Shown here piece by piece: positions 57,650-64,000 of a stretch of 64,000 bases of DNA. Source of the stretch: Parietaria judaica (Eukaryota > Streptophyta > Magnoliopsida > Rosales > Urticaceae); assembly GCA_954871525.1 (NCBI GenBank), contig OX940861.1, forward strand, positions 15,608,842 through 15,672,841. The letters are read 5' to 3'. Positions within the stretch are counted from its first letter, which is position 1, and each line of letters starts with the position of its first letter. The notes beneath the pieces were generated by a model. It saw nothing but the letters and a program-made list of their open reading frames with translations. It was not told where the DNA came from and did not search any database. A program made the translations under genes and the position numbers.

Positions 57650-58704
57650 GATGATCAGCTTTCAAGGTAAAAAAAAAAAAAATCCTAGTAATTTCATTTG
57701 AAGAATCTTGCAACGGTTGTTCCGCGTCTTCCATATGATCGGATATTAGTTGATCTTAATGTTTTCCAAACTCCATATTTATAATGTTGTAGAGTATAAT
57801 TGTTAATCGCTAGTTTGATATTGTTCTATCACCAAGGTGGAGATTTGAACAAGAACAAAAATCTGTCATAATGATTGTAATTGTTTATGGTTCCAATGTT
57901 TGTACTAATAGTATTAGATAACAAGAAATACAAGCACGAGACACTCGCTACAACCGTTTGATAGGGGGAAATGGAAATTATTGAACTATAAATGTATATC
58001 TAGTAAAGCAAAATCATAGTTTCTTAATTCAGCAACTAAAATGAAATTTAGTGCACAAGCAACACTGCGACCATAATTGGCGGGGATTGTCCCACCTTTA
58101 TAATAAGAAAATTAGATTATGTGATTTTTGCCGAGCAATTTATACCATAAGATGGTGAATAAAATAATTGATTTTGATGGGGAAAAAAAACTATAATAAA
58201 GTAATTACACCCAAATGTCCTTAGTCCTTAGTAAGGACTCCTTACTGTAGGCAGACATTTTTTTTAAAGAACTATAGGGAGCCAATCAAAATTATAAATT
58301 ATCATAGTAGCAGGGGCTAAAACATATTTCGTTGGAAGGGTCGTCGTTCAAATTAGTCTACTGAAAACAGACAAGCTCAATGCAATTGAACAAAGATTAG
58401 TACTTATAGTTATAAGTTATAACGATGTAGGTGCACTGCCCAATGTTTTTGTTTCTGTATTATTTTTTTCTTTCTAAAATTTTATCCACTTTTTCCAGTC
58501 TGATTTAATAAAAAATTTATTTAAACACATGTTAGTGACGTACTTCTACAAATTTTAAGTTAATAATTTTTAATTTACCAAATTTTAACTAGTGAATGAA
58601 ATTTTAGAGAGAAATAAAATAATAAAAACACCGAATACTTTAGCCGTGAGTTTTTTTTTTCTTTTTTTATTATAAAATCAAAATATTAAATACTAAAAAA
58701 CTAG
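57650..58704. other. Intergenic DNA between genes C and D
   Basis: Gene C 3' flank and AT-rich sequence with no recognisable transposon. The corresponding A-B interval contains the SINE, Mutator-like element, foldback MITE and tandem array, which are all absent here. Confidence 0.6.
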
Positions 58705-59033
58705 ATAAGTAAATAAGTAGCGTGAAAGTAAGCATGAAGCGGGCACAAAATAAAATGAAAGCCATATGGACCGTCCGATTGGGAGTGATGTTGCCTTCCT
58801 TGGCTAAGAAGAAACAGTTTTCCCGCTCTCACGTTCTCCTCCTTTCCCCTTCTGGCTCATCCCATACCAAACCACTGTTCGGCCGCGTGGGCCCCACGCC
58901 CCTCGCACGGCTATTTCTGCTCCGAAACTGCACCCACCTCTGACCATTTTGCCCCTCCCGTCACCCCCTTTCCCCTTGCTCTCCTCCTCTATATCTCTCC
59001 TCCATTCATTCGGACAAACCCTAGGCCTTTCAG
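58705..59033 (+). promoter_or_regulatory. Promoter and leader of MADS gene D
   Basis: Shares blocks with the severed promoter of gene B (GTAGCGTGAAA, GCCATAT..ACCGTCCGATTG, TTTTCCCGCTCTCACGTTCTC) and with B's leader after the TSD (ACAAACCCTAGGC). A pyrimidine-rich leader with CTATATCTCTCC (about 58988-58999) precedes the ATG. It preserves what gene B's promoter looked like before the insertion. Confidence 0.7.
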
Positions 59034-60734
59034 ATGGAGACGAGCCCTGTCCTTCGCGAAGAGTTGTTCGGCATGGCGGACGAGCTCTCCGAGCTCGACG
59101 GCGCTCAGGTTCTCGTGCTCGTGGCCGGCGAGGCCGGGGAATGCTTCCAGTACACCAGCTCTGCCGTAAGGTGTGGATCGCTCTGTGTTTTCTTTGCTTC
59201 CTCATTACATTCTGTTTTGACTTTTGAGCAATCTTCTTCTTGTTGTAGTGCGAATGATGTGCTCGATCAGTACCAGAGAGCTCTAGGGGTTGATCTGTGG
59301 ACCGAACACTGTGAGGTGTGTGTGTGTTTCTCTGTGAATCTATCTGTGTGTAGGTTTTGGATTTTGTATGAACTTAACTTGCATTGCAGAAAATGGAGGA
59401 GGATCTGGCTAGGCTGAAGGAGACTAATACGAGTCTTCATGCGCAGATCGGGTAGAATTTTCTCGCTATGTTTAGTATTTTCTCGGTTAAGAAGTTTGCC
59501 ATTAATTTTATGCAATTAATAACAGACAGAGGATGGGACAATCTCTTGATGATCTGAGCCTTAAGGAACTGTTGAATCTCGAGCAGGAAATGCGAGATTC
59601 GGCTAGGTTTATCCGTGAACGCAAGGTAACGTAAAAGATCAGTCTTCTTTATGATCCTACTTTTCCTTTAAAGAGGTTTTGAGGCCATAGAATCTTTAGG
59701 AGTTTATCACTACTATCTCGTCAGTTTGAGGCAAATAAATGGTGTTGCTTTATGCTGAGGTATCACATACCGTAGTCGTGTTTCTCAGGCGAACGGATGT
59801 TATTCAGTTTCTCGTAGAGTCTAGACTGTCCAAATTTACGCCCTTCTGTTTTCATATACGTGAATTATATTATCGAATTGGCTTCAATCATAGCAGAAGC
59901 TAAGGGTAAAAAAGAAGCATTGTGTCTTCTTTTAGGTATGATCAAAGCATAATATTTTCAGACTCTTCGTTCCAGTGGTCAATGAAATTTTGCTAGTCGT
60001 ACTATAATTGCTTTTGCAGAAGGGTGTCGAATTCGGTAGGCGTATGTGGTCTTTTTCTAACATACTTCTTATTGGGTTAATGAAACTAACATTGTGGTTT
60101 ATTCGCAGTTTCATGTATTGAGGAATCAAATTGAAATTGCCAGGAAAAAGGTATTTGATTTTCACCTCTTGAGCTTCTTAAATCATAATGTCAAAAGACG
60201 AATACTTGATAATGTGGATTGATTCGTCTGACAGAAAATCTTCTCTTGATTTTACAATCTTGTCCTAATTATTTCCATTCTAATCCGCTGATAAGTCTCT
60301 CGTTGATCCGTTGTTGTGTTGTTATGTGGGTGTAGCGGAGACGAGCTTCGCTCTTCCGCCATTGTTATAGCAGGGATGTAAGATCTCGTATCAGCGATTT
60401 GGAGATTAATTGATTTCTATATCTTATCTTGGTGATATAATTAGTTTGTTTTTCTAATTACTGATAGCTTGTTTGTTTGTTTGTTTAGATTGCCGATACT
60501 CGTGATCGAATGTATGGGTCCGTCGTCAATGGAGGGGTTCACGATTACAAAGATCACTTCATGAATGCTTTACCGGAGCAAATTAACGGGCAAAATCCGA
60601 AAGGGGTGACTGAAAGTGAATCTTGCTTAACTACGGATCCGAATGTCAGTGGGCAAAACCTCGACGAAAACAATGATTCCGCTTGTACCCCTACCTCGAT
60701 TTATAACCCGTCTGATGAAGACGCTCATACTTGA
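59034..60734 (+). CDS. MADS gene D: AP3-lineage protein without the DNA-binding half of its MADS domain
   Basis: Exons: 59034-59170, 59249-59315, 59390-59451, 59526-59625, 60109-60150, 60336-60377, 60489-60734; joined, 231 codons in one frame. Exon 1 is only 137 nt against 185-188 in A and C. The protein starts METSPVLREELFGMADELSE, so the basic arm and recognition helix (RGKIxIKxIEN...SKRRNGLxKK) are gone. The later part of the MADS domain (AQVLVLVAGEAGECFQYTSS), the I region (VLDQYQRALGVDLWTEHCE) and the K region (QRMGQSLDDLSLKELLNLEQ) remain. The C-terminus resembles gene B and is acidic, ending NPSDEDAHT. All seven introns and phases are kept. It should still dimerise but not bind DNA, so it could act as a competitor; this is inference. 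Confidence 0.83.
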
Positions 60735-61537
60735 TGTCTCCATCGATGACTACGGTCTCCAGCTATATATTCGAAGCCTAAAAACAGAAAACTGTCGGAC
60801 TATTTTATTCAAAATTATGTGCTAAGCTTTATGTATTAAGCGACATGGTAACTGCGTCACCGCCTTTTATTCGAAAGTTATTAAATGTCTGAAGTTTGAA
60901 TTATCTTAACAAACTACGTAGATATTTGTATGAGAATTATGCTCTTGGCACATGCTTGTGAATCGCGATGACATTGTTTCTGGTATTAACTCGCTCTTTC
61001 GCGATTTTTGATTGTGTAACTAGTATATAAACATGAATAAGAATTATGCTATTTGTACTTGTATATAAACCATAAATATTAGTACTAGCCCGGTTGATTT
61101 GATCACCTTTTTATCGAAGGAACCAAAAAAAAAAAAAAAAAAAAAACTAACCGCGAAAAAGAAAGCCCCCCAAAGTAGACCCGTACGGCAAGCCTGAGTT
61201 TCGGCTTTGCGATAAAATTTCGGAAATCCTAAGGTTGGCTTAAAAAAACTATCGTATTGGGGTGAAAATTTCAGCCCACGCTTGGGCTTGGCCTTTCCGA
61301 CTCGGTTTTAAAAAATTAGATGGTCCAAAAACCAAAAATTGAAACCAGATTCGGTTGTACGTCGCCTAATTCCCTTTGCATTGGGTGCTCGTCGGGCGAG
61401 CGTAGCTTGTACGTCGCCTCGGAGTCCTTCGGGGGTTCCGCGGACGTGTCTGTCGGGTTCTAAGGCGTCCTTGATGTCTCGGTAAGCTTGAATTGTCTTG
61501 TTGCTTGTATTTATCTTCAATTTATGCATTTGCCAAG
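60735..61537. other. 3' flank of gene D and repeat DNA
   Basis: Gene D 3' UTR region, a poly(A) run at about 61123-61146, then from about 61180 GC-richer repeat-like DNA that continues on the other side of the hAT MITE. It ends with TTGCCAAG, the left TSD of that element. Confidence 0.55.
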
Positions 61538-62132
61538 TAGGGGTGTAACCGGAGCGGATATCCGGTTTTTCGGAACTATCCGAATCCGGATCCGAAAAAC
61601 CGGATATCCGAAAATCGATATCCGGATCCGGATCCGAAAAACCGGATATCTAATTTCAAAACCCGGATCCGATATCCGAATCCGGTTTTAAAACCGGATC
61701 CGGATATTATCCGAATATCCGGTCCGGTTTTTATTTATTAAAAAAAAAAAGAGAGATAAAACGTTAGTTTTAACTACTAAAAAACTCGTACAAGTCTACA
61801 TATTTTCTTGTTGTCCAAAAAACCGAACAAATCTAATACATATTGTCACATAATACATATAAAATTAAAAATGCATTCAAATCGCCGTCTTCAAATCGAC
61901 AAGAATAGAGTCACCTAAACCTAAAGAATTAAAATATATTAAAATATTAAAATAAACCGGGTTTAAAACCTAATACGGATATCCGGATTTTATAAAATCA
62001 AAACTCGTATCCGAATCCGGTTTTTAATCCGGATCCGGATATCCGAATTCGTTTTCGGATACGGATTCGGATTTTAAGATCGGATACGGATACGGATTTT
62101 TAACCGGATTCCGAGTTTTCGTTACAGCCCTA
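61538..62132. mobile_element. Non-autonomous hAT-type MITE with 8-bp TSD
   Basis: 595 bp. Terminal inverted repeats TAGGGGTGTAAC and GTTACAGCCCTA, flanked by the perfect 8-bp duplication TTGCCAAG (61530-61537 and 62133-62140). TSD length and termini indicate the hAT superfamily. Subterminal regions are packed with GGATATCCG and CCGGATCCGGATAT palindromic motifs, probable transposase-binding arrays. There is no coding capacity. Confidence 0.93.
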
Positions 62133-62140
62133 TTGCCAAG

Positions 62141-62700
62141 TCTTGTTGGCGAGGGGCAGCACGTCGTCGGTGGGGGCTCACCATGCTGAGGACCTTGACG
62201 TTGACTTGGTCCAAGGGGGGTCGCCCTCGCCAAAGGAGCTTGCCTAGGCGAGGGGGTCGCCGTTGACTAAGTCCGTGGGAGGTCGCCCTCGCCAGAAGGG
62301 GTCGCCTCGTCGAGGGGGTTTCCTGTAGGGCTTGCCTCGTCGACCGGGTCGTCAATGACTTCGGTGGTCACCATCTGGGGTCGCTAGGAACCTACTAAGG
62401 TCATCGTCAACTCGTCGAGGGCCTTCTAAGGTCGCCCGCGCGGGTAGTCGTGTTCTTTTCCTAGTCGCCTCAGGGGTTCTTTGAGGTTGTCTTCGACTTC
62501 CGGACTCCGTCTGTTGGGGCTTTATCTTCGGGGCATTGTCTAATGGGCTCGGACTTGGGCCAGTGGGCTTTGAGTTTGGTTTATGGGCCTTGACTTTTGT
62601 CTTTAGGGTCCATATTTTTAATAAGTAAAAAAATACGCATAACATGTACATAAAAGGACAAATAACAATCATAAAAATAGACATTATTAATTACAAAATA
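62141..62700 (-). mobile_element. GC-rich LTR-like repeat interrupted by the hAT MITE
   Basis: GC-rich with many GTCGCC/CGTCGAGG phrases. On the minus strand it reads CCCATAAACCAAACTCAAAGCCC, similar in style to the LTR-like block at 14040-14110 (AAAGTCAAGGCCCATTGAGCCC). With 61180-61529 it probably formed one repeat before the MITE inserted. Borders and family are unresolved. Confidence 0.4.
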
Positions 62701-63509
62701 ACGATCTATAAGAGAGATGATGACTAGTGTAGAGGGCGATTTTCACCGCCCTTTTCCAGTCACAAAAATAATCACCGAATAACAAATAAACAACAATAAT
62801 CAGTGAATATCTTTGTTTTATTATATTTTCCGAAATGAGCCCGGTTTTCTTCCGTTGAATAGCTGGACAGATGAAGGATCATGAGCCAAAGACTTTCTCT
62901 ATTTCCTTAACCTTTCTATTACAAGGTCTCTCTCCCTCTTTTTCGGGCCTTTTTTCCCTATTTTTCCGAACCTTTACAAATGAGGCTAATCTTGTCTTTT
63001 ATAGAGTCTACATTACATTCCCCTCGCGTCTTTCCCGCCTTTTTTCCTCTTTAATCATTCGCTTCCTGGCGTGATTTGAGGGAAGCATGGTTAATCCATG
63101 CTTTATGTCACTTCCGAGCAGACTGCTACTAAGGGTAGGTGAGCCTCATTAAATGCGCATCCCGTCAGCCGTCATTGCCCTGCAAGCCTCGTCGCTGGTG
63201 CTTCTCATCGAGTGAGTAGGTCGGCTTCATTAAATGCACGTCTCGTCAATGGTCATTCGGCTCTGCATAAACCATCATGACGAAATTCCTCGTCGAGTAT
63301 GATGGGACACTTCATCGCAGTTTGCTTTCATGTGGCTGTGCCTCCTCGCGGTCGAACCTCCTCGGGGATAATCCTCCTCGGGGATAATCCCCCTCGGGTG
63401 ATGAACTTCCTCGCCTCCCCTCATGTCGTTTATGGACAAAAACGACACGAGTTGTGTTGAGGATGAATTTGACCAAATCCGACCTTAACAACTAGAACTT
63501 TATAATAAA
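62701..63509. other. Repeat-like intergenic DNA with short internal duplications
   Basis: Contains CCTCGGGGATAATCC twice in tandem (about 63358-63388) and a twice-occurring phrase G(C/G)(C/T)TCATTAAATGC(G/A)C at about 63142 and 63211. It resembles retrotransposon LTR or leader sequence. No gene seen. Confidence 0.4.
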
Positions 63510-64000
63510 GAGTTAATTGCGGCGAAAATACTTAACCTTTGGTCATATACTCCGGTAAGTACCCAACCTTAATGAATGTAGGCGAAAGTACCCAGCATTG
63601 CACTTTTGTTGCAGACCAACATTTTTTTTGACACCGTTAGAAACCCGCCTACATGGCCGTTAGGCTGTCGCATGTGGCGCCGCCACGTGACATTTTTTTT
63701 AATTTGTAAAATTTTTTCTAAATTATTTCTTTCCCGTTGGCCCACATATTTTAAATTTCTACATATATCAAACATAATAAAATAATTATATAAAATATGT
63801 ATTTATAAAAAGAATATATTTTTATTTTCCTTATAGGAGACATTTATAATTCTTGAATTCATGATATTTAATTTTAAAAACTCTTTATTGTATATGATAT
63901 CATGACCATTTTAATACTAAAACTATGGCATGATATAATTTTGAAGACATATAACATATATATACACAATATAGATATTGTAAAAATTATTTAATATACA
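63510..64000. mobile_element. Start of a second Mutator-like element, cut by the window edge
   Basis: GAGTTAATTGCGGCGAAAAT..CTTAACCTTTGGTCA.AT at 63510 matches the TIR of the element at 44049, including the later phrase GTACCCA and the GTGGCG/CCACGTG block. The other end lies outside the window. Confidence 0.65.

Overview
The window is nuclear DNA of a flowering plant. The evidence is an alpha-COP gene and a DYW-class pentatricopeptide repeat (PPR) gene of plant type, four APETALA3/TM6-lineage MADS-box genes with the canonical seven-exon structure, GT-AG introns, plant Ty1/copia and chromodomain Ty3/gypsy retrotransposons primed by initiator Met-tRNA, a tRNA-derived SINE, and AT-rich intergenic DNA. 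The species cannot be named from the sequence. All coordinates, splice sites and target-site duplications (TSDs) were read by eye.

Layout. 1-6.3 kb: a young copia element on the minus strand inserted in an older copia element on the plus strand. 6.3-17.2 kb: gene-poor DNA with microsatellites, one complete SINE, a solo-LTR-like block carrying a 41-bp tandem repeat, and foldback elements. 17.2-21.7 kb: alpha-COP, minus strand. 22 kb: a 54-bp tandem array and a weak miR396-like foldback. 23.3-26.1 kb: a PPR-DYW gene, minus strand. 26.4-29.1 kb: a decayed copia element with both LTRs and a TSD. 30.7-37.8 kb: three nested LTRs of a single family in alternating orientation. 39.9-40.8 kb: an F-box pseudogene. 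41.3-60.7 kb: the MADS cluster. 61-64 kb: repeat DNA with a hAT-type MITE and the start of a Mutator-type element.

The MADS cluster is the most interesting part. It holds four genes in one orientation, ordered A (41264-43313), B (53339-54792), C (55606-57649), D (59034-60734). A resembles C and B resembles D in exon sequence and in upstream sequence, so the cluster looks like a duplicated two-gene cassette (A-B to C-D). When exons are joined, all four keep open frames of 230, 236, 232 and 231 codons, with exon lengths of 67, 62, 100 and 42 nt conserved as in AP3. None ends in the AP3-type C-terminal motif. B has a strongly altered MADS domain. D has lost the basic DNA-binding half of the MADS domain but keeps the dimerisation and K regions. 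An intact chromovirus with identical 386-bp LTRs and a perfect 5-bp TSD sits in the 5' leader of B, so B's ancestral promoter is now 6 kb upstream and a new LTR lies 32 bp from its start codon. Possible outcomes are altered B-class floral regulators or competitors of the normal B-class complex; this is inference.
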